64,000 bases of DNA from Legionella saoudiensis (GTDB lineage Bacteria; Pseudomonadota; Gammaproteobacteria; Legionellales; Legionellaceae), in the NCBI RefSeq assembly GCF_001465875.1, contig NZ_LN901324.1:1696501-1760500 (forward strand), written 5' to 3'. The notes beneath the pieces are model-generated. The model was not told where the DNA came from, ran no database searches, and worked only from the letters and a program-made list of their open reading frames with translations. The translations under genes were made by a program, and so were the position numbers. Positions 1-9,678 of the stretch are shown here, in pieces; the stretch's first letter is position 1; each line of letters begins with the position of its first letter.

Positions 1-528
1 TAATAAACCTGCAGCAACAACAATGGCTGTGCCATGTTGATCATCATGAAATACAGGAATGTTTAACTGCTCGATTAGTGCCTGTTCGATTTCAAAGCAC
101 TCCGGTGCTTTAAGATCTTCTAAGTTAATTCCACCAAAGGTAGGAGCAATGTTTTTTGCAGTAGCAATAAATGCTTGCGGATCATGGGCATCAATTTCGA
201 TATCAAATACGTCGATATCTGCAAAACGTTTAAATAAAACCGCCTTGCCTTCCATAACCGGCTTACTGGCCAGAGGGCCAAGATCGCCCAGACCAAGTAC
301 TGCGGTACCATTAGTCATTACAGCCACTAAATTACCTTTGTTGGTATAGCGATAAGCAGTTTCAGGATTTTCTGCTATAGCCAATACTGGAGCGGCAACG
401 CCCGGTGTATAGGCCAAAGATAAATCATGCTGAGAGTTAGTTGGCTTAGTAAGGTGAACACTGAGCTTTCCTGGGACAGGGAACTCGTGATAATCCAATG
501 CTGACTGTTTTAAAACTTCATTATCCAA
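1..528 (-). CDS. maeB: NADP-dependent malic enzyme, N-terminal part (runs off left edge)
   Basis: Malic enzyme oxidatively decarboxylates malate to pyruvate with NAD(P)H. The first ~176 residues are present; the rest lies beyond base 1. Reading inward from 528 the protein starts [16 protein letters not shown] and carries [46 protein letters not shown] and [11 protein letters not shown], all closely matching the E. coli MaeB N-terminal domain. I chose a TTG start because no ATG is in frame upstream and an AAGAGAG purine stretch precedes it. Whether the C-terminal phosphotransacetylase-like domain of MaeB is present cannot be seen. Confidence 0.93.
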   Translation of the reverse strand, partial: MDNEVLKQSALDYHEFPVPGKLSVHLTKPTNSQHDLSLAYTPGVAAPVLAIAENPETAYRYTNKGNLVAVMTNGTAVLGLGDLGPLASKPVMEGKAVLFKRFADIDVFDIEIDAHDPQAFIATAKNIAPTFGGINLEDLKAPECFEIEQALIEQLNIPVFHDDQHGTAIVVAAGLL

Positions 529-768
529 GGTACTTACTCTCTTAAATAAAAACCATACAAAAAGGGTTTGAGCAATACTCCAACCATTGTCTATCTTCCA
601 CGACTATTCCGAAGCATAAGTTAGAGTAGCAATATTACTACTAACTTCTAATTTTCCGGGGAGGAAGTCGCGGGGCACACGAATTGAGAGGAGATTTGAG
701 CGTCAAAGCCCTGACAACTTATCAAAAAACTACCATGATGATAATAATTTTTCAATAAATTAAATTAA

Positions 769-790
769 ACGCGCGCAAAAAATGCGCGCT
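769..790 (-). terminator. Hairpin after rpmE
   Basis: GCGCGC (771-776) and GCGCGC (784-789) can pair around a 7-base A-rich loop, just downstream of the rpmE stop. On the minus strand it is followed by a loose T-rich tail (GTTTAATTTAATTT). It is terminator-like, but the stem is short. Confidence 0.5.
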
Positions 791-798
791 TCACTACA

Positions 799-1029
799 TT
801 ATTCTTCTTTTGATGCAGCCACAGCAGCACGTTGGCTGTAACGATCACGGAACTTCTGAACACGACCACCAGTATCAACTAATTTTTGCTTTCCAGTATA
901 GAAAGGATGGCATTGTGAACATACTTCAATAGTTAAATCTTTACATAAAGTGGAACGAGTTTCAAAGCTCTCGCCACAGCTGCAAGTAACCTTAACAACT
1001 TCATAATTTGGATGAATCGTTGCTTTCAT
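799..1029 (-). CDS. rpmE: 50S ribosomal protein L31 (zinc-binding type)
   Basis: 76-aa protein of the large ribosomal subunit. It starts [12 protein letters not shown] and has the four zinc-ligand cysteines of C+ type L31 (C16, C18, C37, C40), followed by HPFYTGKQK, which is diagnostic for the family. Length is typical (about 70-76 aa). The ATG at 1029 is preceded by AAGAGAG. It stands alone, transcribed toward maeB but separated from it by a hairpin and ~270 bases. Confidence 0.97.
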   Translation of the reverse strand: MKATIHPNYEVVKVTCSCGESFETRSTLCKDLTIEVCSQCHPFYTGKQKLVDTGGRVQKFRDRYSQRAAVAASKEE

Positions 1030-1255
1030 AACACTACTCTCTTATAGTTCAAATGAATATCGCCACCTGGACCCTATTGCCAAGCACCATATTCTATACA
1101 AATGACGCGAAACAATAGCAGAAAAACTCAGGTAAAGCAATTTTTTCTAATATTGGATCGCATGGGAACTGTGCCCAATCTTTTACTATAGCACAGAAGT
1201 TTATTTTTGCCGCGGGGAGTGATTGTTATTATTTGTTTCCCCAACGCTCACGCTT

Positions 1256-2035
1256 TTACTCGGGTATATACTCTAACTCAACCCAAACCGGTGCATGATC
1301 TGAAGGCCGTTCTGCCTTACGTGGTTCTACATCAATATTCGAACTACGGCATAAAGCATTCAATGCTGAGTTTAATAAAACATGGTCAATGCGTAAGCCC
1401 CTATTACGTCTGAAGCCTGCTGCACGGTAATCCCACCAGCTAAATGTTTTTTCTGGTTGTTCAAAATTCCTAAAACTATCATATAAGCCCAGTTGCAATA
1501 AGCCAATAAAAGCGTCTCGCTCAGGTGCGCTTACTAATACACTGCCTTCCCATTCTACCGGATCATGAACATCTCTATCCTCTGGCGCAATATTAAAATC
1601 ACCGACCACTGCAACTTGCGGATAAGCGCTCAATTGCTGCTGGATAAATGCCGTGACTTTTTGTAACCAATTTAATTTATATTCATATTTATCCGAGGTT
1701 AGCTCTGATCCATTCGGCACATACAAATTAATTAGGCGTAGCCCTGCGACCGTTACCGCCAGAATACGGCGTTGTGGATCATCTAAATCAGGGATGTCAG
1801 TAATTACGTCACTGATCGGATAACGGCTAATGATGGCAACACCGTTATATGTTTTTTGTCCTGAATACACCACATGATAGCCCATTTCAGTAAATGAAGA
1901 CTGAGGAAAATTTTCATCAATTAATTTAGTTTCCTGGATGGCTAAAACATCTACCTGCGAGGAACTTAACCAAGTAAGCACTTGATCTAACCTGATTTTT
2001 AAGGAGTTAACGTTCCAACTAGCTAATTTAAGCAT
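1256..2035 (-). CDS. xthA: Exodeoxyribonuclease III (XthA-like)
   Basis: Mg-dependent AP endonuclease/3'-5' exonuclease of base-excision repair. Visible motifs are ASWNVNSL at the N-terminus, IQETK (metal-binding Glu), GDFNIAPEDRDV, NRGLRIDHVLL and the catalytic SDHAPVW near the C-terminus. About 259 aa, close to the E. coli enzyme. A TTG seven codons upstream is possible, but the ATG at 2035 has an ideal AAAGGAG six bases ahead. This start overlaps the stop of the upstream paralog by 8 bases, so the two are translationally coupled. Of the two, this copy looks more like E. coli XthA (GQKxYNGVAI, RPSDHAPVW). Confidence 0.9.
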   Translation of the reverse strand: MLKLASWNVNSLKIRLDQVLTWLSSSQVDVLAIQETKLIDENFPQSSFTEMGYHVVYSGQKTYNGVAIISRYPISDVITDIPDLDDPQRRILAVTVAGLRLINLYVPNGSELTSDKYEYKLNWLQKVTAFIQQQLSAYPQVAVVGDFNIAPEDRDVHDPVEWEGSVLVSAPERDAFIGLLQLGLYDSFRNFEQPEKTFSWWDYRAAGFRRNRGLRIDHVLLNSALNALCRSSNIDVEPRKAERPSDHAPVWVELEYIPE

Positions 2036-2810
2036 ACCAGTCTCCTTTGTATTCAATCATAAAGGGTGCATGATCAGACAAACGAGCTTCACGAAATATG
2101 CGACTATCCGTTACACTTTCAATTAAACCAGGGGTAATCACCTGGTAATCAATCCTCCATCCCACATTTTTTTCCCAGGCTCTGCTGCGATAAGACCACC
2201 ACGTATATTGTTCTTCTTCTTGATTATGTACTCTAAAGGCATCAATAAAGCCCATGGAGCCAAATAATTCGTCCATCCAAGCGCGCTCTTCAGGTAAAAA
2301 TCCAGAATTTTTTTGATTGGAACGCCAGTTTTTTAAATCAATTTGTTTATGAGCAATATTATAATCGCCACAAATAATCAATTCGCGTCCTTCATTCTTT
2401 AACTGCATTAAATGCTTGGCAAATTGTTCCAAAAAGGCATATTTAACTTCCTGACGCCCATCCCCACTGGTTCCTGAAGGCAAATAAAGTGAGATAACGC
2501 TTAATTTAGGATAATCGAATTGAATGTAACGTCCCTCATTATCACAGTAATCATAGCCAATCCCCTTCACAACCCGAAGAGGTTTATGGCGTGCATAAAT
2601 CGCCACCCCACTATAGCCTTTCTTTTGTGCTGAATAATAATCGCAGTAATAATCACGGGGAAAAAACAATTCCTCAGGTACTAATTGTTCTGCATGGGCC
2701 TTAGTTTCTTGAATACACACAAAATCAGCATCTTGAACAGCCAACCATTCATAAAACCCATTTCGTGCGGCAGCACGAATACCATTGGCATTAAAACAAA
2801 TTACTTTCAT
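2028..2810 (-). CDS. Exonuclease III family AP endonuclease (ExoA-type paralog)
   Basis: 260-aa endonuclease/exonuclease/phosphatase-fold protein with FNANGIRAAARNGF, CIQETKAH, ICGDYNIAHKQIDLKN, GWRIDYQ and LSDHAPF, so the catalytic set (N, E, D/N, D-H) is complete. It resembles the ExoA/CrfA-like exonuclease III subgroup more than classical XthA. It is the first gene of a two-gene unit with the XthA-like paralog, which starts inside its last codons. The pair probably gives two AP endonucleases with different preferences; the sequence does not show which. Confidence 0.87.
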   Translation of the reverse strand: MKVICFNANGIRAAARNGFYEWLAVQDADFVCIQETKAHAEQLVPEELFFPRDYYCDYYSAQKKGYSGVAIYARHKPLRVVKGIGYDYCDNEGRYIQFDYPKLSVISLYLPSGTSGDGRQEVKYAFLEQFAKHLMQLKNEGRELIICGDYNIAHKQIDLKNWRSNQKNSGFLPEERAWMDELFGSMGFIDAFRVHNQEEEQYTWWSYRSRAWEKNVGWRIDYQVITPGLIESVTDSRIFREARLSDHAPFMIEYKGDWYA

Positions 2811-2811
2811 C

Positions 2812-3450
<639 letters not shown>

Positions 3451-3491
3451 TTAGAATAGGAATGAGTAAACTATTGACTTGCAACTTAGGG

Positions 3492-3667
3492 TTTCGAAGT
3501 ATAGCCCCCTGGGTTACTTCACTGCGTTCGCAATGACGGCATTAGGATGTAAATTAAATTTTTAAGCTTAATCTATTATCCCGTCATTGCGAGGAACTGC
3601 GTGACGAAGCAACCCAGGAGTTCGAAGCACAGAACCAGGGATTGTTTCGCTTCATTCGCAATGACGG
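3492..3667. repeat. Cluster of three copies of a dispersed palindromic repeat
   Basis: Three related copies lie between wrbA and hslU: direct copies at 3492-3539 and 3620-3667 and an inverted copy at 3580-3618. Shared core: CTGGGTTGCTTC, then G(C)TTCGCAATGACGG. A fourth copy is at 63596-63643. Opposite copies can pair into long hairpins. The 284 bases from 3412 to 3695 hold nothing else that I recognise. Confidence 0.85.
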
Positions 3668-3695
3668 CAATTTTTCATGCATGAAGGAGAGTGAT

Positions 3696-5036
3696 TTAAA
3701 GAATATAACGGGCTAAGTCTTCGTCCGCTACCAACTGGCCTAGGTTCTTATCAACGTATGCTTTATCCACGTGCACTGATTCGCCCGATTTATCGGTAGC
3801 TTCAAAAGAAACCACTTCTAACAAACGCTCCATAACTGTATATAAACGGCGCGCCCCAATATTCTCCATACGCTCATTAACCTGCCAAGCCACCTCAGCA
3901 ATGCGTCGAATTCCCGACTCATCAAAGCTCAAAGTCAACCCTTCTGTTGCCATTAATGCGGTGTATTGCAAGGTCAAAGAGGCTGTTGGTTCCGTAAGAA
4001 TACGCACAAAGTCATCAACTGATAGGGCAGAAAGCTCCACACGAATCGGTAAGCGCCCCTGCAACTCAGCAATTAGATCAGAAGGCTTCGCTACATGAAA
4101 CGCCCCCGAGGCAATAAAGAGAATATGATCGGATTTAATCATGCCATATTTAGTAGAAACTGTGGTTCCTTCAACTAAAGGCAGCAGATCTCTTTGCACC
4201 CCTTCACGAGAAACATCCCCACCTCCACTTTCAGAGCGCTTAGCAACTTTATCCAACTCATCAATAAACACAATACCATTTTGCTCCACGCTCTCAATAG
4301 CACGAATCTTAATATCATCTTCATTAATTAATTTGGTTGCTTCCTCTTCACGTATGATTTTCATCGCTTTCGCAATCGTCATTTTACGTGTTTTGGTGCG
4401 ATGAGTTCCTACTTGTTGGAACATAGACTGCAATTGGCTCGTCATCTCTTCCATACCAGGAGGTGCCATAATTTCAATGCCAACAGGAGTTGCTGATACT
4501 TCAATTTCAATTTCATTTTCATCCAACAAGCCTTCGCGTAATTGTTTACGAAATACTTGCCGGGCAGTGCTGTCTTTTTCACTAGGCGTTAAACTACCGC
4601 GAGCCGGAGGGAGTAAAACATCAAGAATGCGCTCCTCCGCCGCGTCTTCAGCCAAGTGCTCAACTTTTTTCATGGCCAATTCGCGCTCTTGCTTAATCGC
4701 AATATCTGCTAAATCACGTAAAATTGAATCAACATCGCGACCTACATAACCCACTTCTGTGAACTTAGTGGCCTCTACCTTAATAAAAGGCGCATGAGCC
4801 AGTTTAGCTAAACGTCGCGCTATTTCTGTTTTTCCTACCCCAGTAGGGCCAATCATCAAAATGTTCTTTGGCATAATTTCATTACGTAAAGCAGCATCTT
4901 GAATTTTCATACGGCGCCAACGGTTCCGCAGTGCAATCGCTACAGCTCTTTTGGCATCATCTTGCCCAATAATGTGTTTATCTAACTCTTGAACGATCTC
5001 GCGCGGAGTCATTACCATACTATTATTTGCTGACAT
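3696..5036 (-). CDS. hslU: HslU, ATPase subunit of the HslVU protease
   Basis: AAA+ unfoldase that feeds substrates to the HslV peptidase in the cytoplasm. Walker A GPTGVGKT is at about residues 63-70 and Walker B VFIDELDK at about 255; the I-domain insertion lies between them, and [14 protein letters not shown] and [12 protein letters not shown] are conserved. The C-terminal tail ends LARYIL, matching the HslU tail that docks into HslV. 446 aa, as in E. coli (443). The start overlaps the end of hslV by 14 bases. No usable terminator is seen before the repeat cluster. Confidence 0.98.
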   Translation of the reverse strand: MSANNSMVMTPREIVQELDKHIIGQDDAKRAVAIALRNRWRRMKIQDAALRNEIMPKNILMIGPTGVGKTEIARRLAKLAHAPFIKVEATKFTEVGYVGRDVDSILRDLADIAIKQERELAMKKVEHLAEDAAEERILDVLLPPARGSLTPSEKDSTARQVFRKQLREGLLDENEIEIEVSATPVGIEIMAPPGMEEMTSQLQSMFQQVGTHRTKTRKMTIAKAMKIIREEEATKLINEDDIKIRAIESVEQNGIVFIDELDKVAKRSESGGGDVSREGVQRDLLPLVEGTTVSTKYGMIKSDHILFIASGAFHVAKPSDLIAELQGRLPIRVELSALSVDDFVRILTEPTASLTLQYTALMATEGLTLSFDESGIRRIAEVAWQVNERMENIGARRLYTVMERLLEVVSFEATDKSGESVHVDKAYVDKNLGQLVADEDLARYIL

Positions 5037-5571
5037 TGTTTAACTCTTCTATGGTTAAATTGTTGTTGGTATAAATACAAATCTCACCGGCAATAGTCAG
5101 TGCTTTACGAACTATGTCTGCAGCGGATAATTCTGTATTTTGCATTAAGGCGCGCGCAGCAGCTTGTGCAAAGGGGCCTCCTGAACCAATAGCAATCAAA
5201 CTTTCTTCAGGCTCGATGACATCACCATTACCAGTAATAATCAAAGAGGACTTGCTATCAGCAACAGCAAGCACTGCCTCCAGACGGCGTAGCATACGAT
5301 CAGTTCGCCAATCTTTAGCTAACTCAACGGCAGCGCGTACTAAGTGACCTTGATGCATTTCCAGTTTACTTTCAAAACGCTCGAAAAGAGTAAATGCATC
5401 CGCAGTACCCCCAGCAAAACCAGCAATCACCTGATCTTTATAAAGACGACGTACCTTACGCGCATTTCCTTTCATCACGGTATTACCTAAAGTAACCTGA
5501 CCATCGCCACCGATAACGACCTGGTTCCCACGCCTTACTGAAAGAATGGTTGTCCCACGAAACTGTTCCAA
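5023..5571 (-). CDS. hslV: HslV, proteasome-like peptidase of HslVU
   Basis: Threonine peptidase forming the double hexamer degraded-substrate chamber of HslVU. The conserved mature N-terminus TTILSVRRG begins at residue 7, so T7 should become the catalytic nucleophile after removal of a short MEQFRG leader; E. coli has only Met there. [34 protein letters not shown] and [16 protein letters not shown] are family signatures. The start is TTG at 5571 with GAGGA seven bases ahead; no ATG is available. First gene of hslVU. Confidence 0.97.
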   Translation of the reverse strand: MEQFRGTTILSVRRGNQVVIGGDGQVTLGNTVMKGNARKVRRLYKDQVIAGFAGGTADAFTLFERFESKLEMHQGHLVRAAVELAKDWRTDRMLRRLEAVLAVADSKSSLIITGNGDVIEPEESLIAIGSGGPFAQAAARALMQNTELSAADIVRKALTIAGEICIYTNNNLTIEELNNVSK

Positions 5572-5610
5572 AATAAAATCCTCGAATTTAGGTTAACTAT
5601 AACGTTGGCC

Positions 5611-5635
5611 GTCATTCCCGCCTGGCAGGAATGAC
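5611..5635. repeat. Short near-palindrome between deoB and hslV
   Basis: GTCATTCC and GGAATGAC flank a 9-base centre, giving an 8-bp inverted repeat in the 112-base gap. It resembles the common dispersed GTCATTCCCGC type intergenic repeat and would lie in the hslV leader if the promoter at 5651-5679 is used. Confidence 0.6.
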
Positions 5636-5650
5636 AAAATACTTAAGGCA

Positions 5651-5679
5651 TACATGGGGATGAAAAATAAAAAAACAAT
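5651..5679 (-). promoter_or_regulatory. Possible sigma-32 (RpoH) heat-shock promoter for hslVU
   Basis: On the minus strand, CCCCATGTA (5659-5651) matches the sigma-32 -10 consensus (CCCCATnTa). ATTGTTT (5679-5673) lies 13 bases upstream and keeps the TTG of the -35 consensus (CTTGAAA). It sits between the deoB stop and hslV, where a heat-shock promoter is expected. The -35 match is only partial. Confidence 0.4.
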
Positions 5680-5683
5680 AGGG

Positions 5684-6907
5684 TCAAATTAAAAAAGATA
5701 GACCATGAGATAAGCTATTTAATCCCAGATGCTGAGCAATACTCTGACCAATATCGGCAAATGTGTCTCGGCGACCGATTGAACGCCCTTTTAAGCTAGG
5801 GCCATACACCAGAACAGGAATATGCTCACGAGTATGATCAGAGCCAGGACGTGTTGGATCGCAGCCATGATCCGCAGCAATTACCACTAAATCATCAGGT
5901 TGTAATAAAGCATCTAATTCTGGTAAGCGTGCATCAAACTCTTCTAGAGCATGGGCATAGCCACATACATCACGACGATGGCCATAAGAAGAATCAAAAT
6001 CAACAAAATTAGTAAATACTAAACTACCTTGAGGTGCTGTTTTCATCGCTTCTAAGGTTGCATCGAATAAAGCCATATTGCCATCAGCTTTAATCGTTTG
6101 GGTTATTCCCTGATGTGCATAAATATCCGCTATTTTGCCTATGGCAATAACTTCCTGCCCTGCATCCTTTACATGATCCAATAAGGTCTTGGCTGGAGGC
6201 AAGGTTGCGTAATCCTTGCGGTTTCCGGTACGTTTAAATGCACCTGGCTTCCCAATAAACGGACGCGCAATAACACGGCCAATTTGATATTCATCAACTA
6301 ATTCCCGAGCGATCTCACAAATCTCATACAGACGCTCTAAACCAAAGCTTTCTTCATGAGCTGCAATTTGAAACACACTATCCGCCGAGGTATATACAAT
6401 GGGTTTACCTGTGCGCATATGCTCTTCACCAAGCTCATCTAGAATGGTTGTTCCCGAAGCATGCTTTTCGCCCAAAACGCCAGGAAGACCGGTACGTTGA
6501 ATAAATTCATCAATTAATTTTTTAGGAAAACAAGAGGGCTGATCCGGAAAATAACCCCAGTCAAAGGTCACGGGAACCCCCGCAATTTCCCAATGTCCGC
6601 TCGGGGTATCTTTGCCTAAGCTTTGCTCGACAGCATAGCCATAATAGCCAACTGGTTCCGCAAAGGCAGATAACTCAACAAATCTTAATCCAGAACTGGC
6701 TAAAGCCGCATGATAAAGGCCTAACTTAGCTAAGTTTGGTAAGGTTAAGGGGCCTTGACGTATCCCTGCTTTATCACCCCTGCCCTGTTCGCATGCTTCG
6801 TGAATATGCACAAAAGTATTTGCACCTTCATCGCCATAACGCGCCGCATCAAGGCTTGCGCCAATACCAAAAGAATCCATGAGTAAAATACAAACTCGTC
6901 CAGCCAT
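5684..6907 (-). CDS. deoB: Phosphopentomutase
   Basis: Mn-dependent alkaline-phosphatase-superfamily enzyme that interconverts (deoxy)ribose 1- and 5-phosphate in nucleoside salvage. 407 aa, exactly the E. coli length. Motifs: [10 protein letters not shown] at the N-terminus, [72 protein letters not shown] and ETFADIGQS. The ATG is two bases after the stop of the upstream MFS gene, with GAGGAA inside that gene's end, so it is co-transcribed and probably coupled to the transporter pair. That context suggests it processes sugars from imported nucleosides. Confidence 0.97.
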   Translation of the reverse strand: MAGRVCILLMDSFGIGASLDAARYGDEGANTFVHIHEACEQGRGDKAGIRQGPLTLPNLAKLGLYHAALASSGLRFVELSAFAEPVGYYGYAVEQSLGKDTPSGHWEIAGVPVTFDWGYFPDQPSCFPKKLIDEFIQRTGLPGVLGEKHASGTTILDELGEEHMRTGKPIVYTSADSVFQIAAHEESFGLERLYEICEIARELVDEYQIGRVIARPFIGKPGAFKRTGNRKDYATLPPAKTLLDHVKDAGQEVIAIGKIADIYAHQGITQTIKADGNMALFDATLEAMKTAPQGSLVFTNFVDFDSSYGHRRDVCGYAHALEEFDARLPELDALLQPDDLVVIAADHGCDPTRPGSDHTREHIPVLVYGPSLKGRSIGRRDTFADIGQSIAQHLGLNSLSHGLSFLI

Positions 6908-6909
6908 GC

Positions 6910-8190
6910 TTATTCCTCAATTTGTTGACAACGTGTTTCTTTTAAACCAAATAGCATGAGAAATGCAATTAATAAACCAATTGGCAAAATAATTGCGGCA
7001 TGTTGATAGGCGTCTAACGAGTAAACTGGGGCACCATTAACTAGATGCATACCACTATGATTGATTAATAAATTGCTAAAAATGTTTTGATAAACAATGT
7101 AACCACCTTGAGTCAAAATGGAAACAACACTCACCGCTGTTGCTGTCATTGCCGGTGAGCTGCTTTCTGCTACTAAGGCATAGCTTATCACTTGAGCCGA
7201 GGTGAATAATCCTAATAAGAAAAATAAGAAGCCCATGACACCAAAAGATACAGGGACGTAAAGAATTGCTAAGATAGTCAATAAAGAAACCAAAACACCT
7301 ATTTTCATAGGCATAACGCGCAACCCAATTTTATCAGAGATCCATCCAGCGAGAGGAGAGCCAATAATTGCTCCCAAGAAAAGCATTGTATTGATAATTG
7401 AAGCCTGCTCTCCACTAATTTCTAAACGTTGCTGCAGGTATAAAGATCCCATCATTGCGCCAAATACAGCAATCGCCATATTCATCAGGCTTGCATAGAA
7501 TGCGGCACGAATATACTGGGGATTAAAATATGCCTTCTTGGCTGCCGTTAATACATCTAATGCCGGAGCAGCTTTTTTAACTGCCACCTGAGGTCTTTCT
7601 TTAACCCAGAAAAACATCACCACCAGCATGGCAAATCCTAAAACACCCACATCTTGTACTGCCTGGCGCCACCCAACCAAACCTACTAATTTGGCTAAAG
7701 GATACTGGGCAAGCATACCGCCAGCCATTGCCATAGTCACAATAGCTCCAGTTACTAAAGCCATGCGCTTGGGAGGAAACCAGTGGGACGCCAAACGAAC
7801 TGGACCTAAAAAGCAAAAGGCACTACCAATACCGGTAATAAAACGGGAAAATAGTGCAACTGCAAAAGAATGAGAATGAGCTAATAAAAAAGTACTCGCT
7901 ACACATAAAAACATGGCAACAAGCAAGGTATTTTTAATCGAGAATCGGTCCAAGACCATCCCGGCAACAAAGAGAAAAAGTACATTAGAGACATAATAGA
8001 TGCTGGATAACCAAGCCATTTTATCGGCTTGGATTTGATAGTCTTGCATAATAGTTTCCGCAAGGGAAGCAAACATGTTTCCTTGGATAAACTCATAAAA
8101 AAAGAATAACGTGGCAGCAAAACATACCATCCAGGGCAAGAATGACGATTTTATATCATCATATCCTTGAATTTCATCCACCATGTGCAT
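6910..8190 (-). CDS. MFS transporter, Pht-like (second of pair; possible PhtD homolog)
   Basis: 426-aa inner-membrane permease with about 12 hydrophobic segments. The first half has the MFS loop [14 protein letters not shown] and the second half [27 protein letters not shown] and [20 protein letters not shown] resemble the neighbouring paralog. Legionella Pht permeases share this layout, and in L. pneumophila the phtC-phtD pair supports thymidine salvage. Placement directly before deoB makes a nucleoside substrate plausible, but that is inference. The ATG at 8190 has GGAG five bases upstream; the gap to the upstream paralog is 15 bases. Confidence 0.8.
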   Translation of the reverse strand: MHMVDEIQGYDDIKSSFLPWMVCFAATLFFFYEFIQGNMFASLAETIMQDYQIQADKMAWLSSIYYVSNVLFLFVAGMVLDRFSIKNTLLVAMFLCVASTFLLAHSHSFAVALFSRFITGIGSAFCFLGPVRLASHWFPPKRMALVTGAIVTMAMAGGMLAQYPLAKLVGLVGWRQAVQDVGVLGFAMLVVMFFWVKERPQVAVKKAAPALDVLTAAKKAYFNPQYIRAAFYASLMNMAIAVFGAMMGSLYLQQRLEISGEQASIINTMLFLGAIIGSPLAGWISDKIGLRVMPMKIGVLVSLLTILAILYVPVSFGVMGFLFFLLGLFTSAQVISYALVAESSSPAMTATAVSVVSILTQGGYIVYQNIFSNLLINHSGMHLVNGAPVYSLDAYQHAAIILPIGLLIAFLMLFGLKETRCQQIEE

Positions 8191-8205
8191 TTTTACTCCT
8201 CAGAA

Positions 8206-9471
8206 TTAACGCTTGCAATACGTTTCACGGGTTAATAATACGGCGATTAGGGCCGCAATCGCAGTTATGGGAAACATCCACATAGCAAATTGAAAATCAG
8301 CTACCGTATACGTGGTCGCTGCATTTGCGTGATGGGTCATTAACCAGCCAAATAATACTTGTCCAACACCGCCACCGCCCATGATAATTACGGAAGCGAT
8401 ACCTGTAGAGGCACCAGTGTTGTCTGCAGAATTACTTTCTGCAATTAATGGATAGGAAATTACTTGCGTACTGGTAAAAAAACCAAGTGCAAAAAAGATA
8501 ATACTTAATGTCAGCTGAGAAAGGGCAATATTTAAAAATAATGGAAGTACCGTAATGAATGTGGCCAGTGCGCCAATAATCATTAATGGTTTACGACGTC
8601 CTTGTGAATCAGATAACCACCCTGCCAATGGGCAACCAATCACACTGCCCATAAAAATTAAACTAACCACATTACTAGCAGCCATTTCTGGTAATTGATG
8701 AACCGCTTGCAAATAACTAGCCCCCCACAAAGCACAAAGCACCATAATTGGCAAATTCAAAAAAGAAGTGTATAGCCCAGCTAGCCAATTTTGCGAGTTG
8801 GATAAGGCATTTACAAAGCTGGCACCAATCTTCCCTTCATTGCTTTGTGTTTTGGCAGGAGCATCATGAGGTCTATCTTGAACAATACAGTAAATCCATA
8901 ACCACAAAACAACACCTACAGCACCATCAATCAATAAAGCTTGGCGCCAGCCAAACAATTCATAAAGATAGGCAAAAGGGGTATGTGCCATCATCCCACC
9001 GATAAAAGCCATCGTCACTAAAGAACCAACGACCAAGGCTTGTCGTCGAGGCGGAAACCAGCGAGCAACCAGCACTACACAAGATAAAAAGCAAAAGGCA
9101 TTACCTATTCCGGAAAGGAAATGAAAAAATGAGGCCAGGATAAATGAACTTGTTAGAGCAAAACCCAGGGTGCCGAGAATGCACACCGACATAGCGGATA
9201 AAATGACTGTACGTGTAGAAAAGCGATCTAAGATAACGCCGGCAGGTAGGAGAAATAAAATGTCGGCCCATAAATAAGCACTGGACATCCAGCTTAATTG
9301 CGTTGCATCAATATTAAAATCTTTACGCAAAGGTTGATTAATGACATCAAAAATATTGAGTTGAAAAAATTCATATAAGAAGAATAGCCCGGCGGAAAGG
9401 CATACAACCCAAGCCATCAAATCACCACGAGGTACAAAAGCTCTCGAATCCATTGCTACAGAATGCGACAC
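8206..9471 (-). CDS. MFS transporter, Pht-like (first of pair; possible PhtC homolog)
   Basis: 421-aa permease with 12 predicted membrane segments and the same Pht/NarK-like pattern as the next gene: LPAGVILDRFSTRTVIL, GIGNAFCFLSCVVLVARWF, GWLSDSQGRRKPLM and FFALGFFTSTQVISYPLIAE. The start is GTG at 9471 with GAGGAG five bases upstream. It heads a three-gene operon (transporter, transporter, deoB), which argues for nucleoside uptake linked to salvage. The paralogs are clearly homologous but well diverged, so they probably differ in substrate or act together. Confidence 0.8.
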   Translation of the reverse strand: MSHSVAMDSRAFVPRGDLMAWVVCLSAGLFFLYEFFQLNIFDVINQPLRKDFNIDATQLSWMSSAYLWADILFLLPAGVILDRFSTRTVILSAMSVCILGTLGFALTSSFILASFFHFLSGIGNAFCFLSCVVLVARWFPPRRQALVVGSLVTMAFIGGMMAHTPFAYLYELFGWRQALLIDGAVGVVLWLWIYCIVQDRPHDAPAKTQSNEGKIGASFVNALSNSQNWLAGLYTSFLNLPIMVLCALWGASYLQAVHQLPEMAASNVVSLIFMGSVIGCPLAGWLSDSQGRRKPLMIIGALATFITVLPLFLNIALSQLTLSIIFFALGFFTSTQVISYPLIAESNSADNTGASTGIASVIIMGGGGVGQVLFGWLMTHHANAATTYTVADFQFAMWMFPITAIAALIAVLLTRETYCKR

Positions 9472-9607
9472 AAATACTCCTCACATTATGGCTTAAAAAT
9501 TGCGCAATAGTATAACAAATTTCAAATCAAATTGGTATCTCTATAGTAACGAAGCGAAAGCTTTGTGTTTGAGGCACTAAACCTTAAGCTGCTACAGCTC
9601 ATTCATC

Positions 9608-9661
9608 ATGACGGTAAAACTTAGTAAAAATAGTGATTACTATGAAGTTATATACCGTCAT
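9608..9661. repeat. Inverted repeat downstream of the ArnT-like gene
   Basis: ATGACGGTA (9608-9616) and TACCGTCAT (9653-9661) form a 9-bp inverted repeat separated by 36 bases, directly after the stop of the glycosyltransferase gene. No T-tract follows. The ATGACGG end recalls the dispersed repeat at 3492-3667. The rest of the 207-base gap shows nothing recognisable. Confidence 0.5.
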
Positions 9662-9678
9662 TCATGCCTAATTTAATG

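Noticed and set aside
4141..4404. Plus-strand frame inside hslU
   Set aside because: It is the opposite-strand shadow of a well-conserved AAA+ gene; Ser-rich composition is typical of antisense translation.
8218..8235. Part of a parS-like site (GTTTCACG)
   Set aside because: The second half of the palindrome is missing and it lies inside a transporter coding region.
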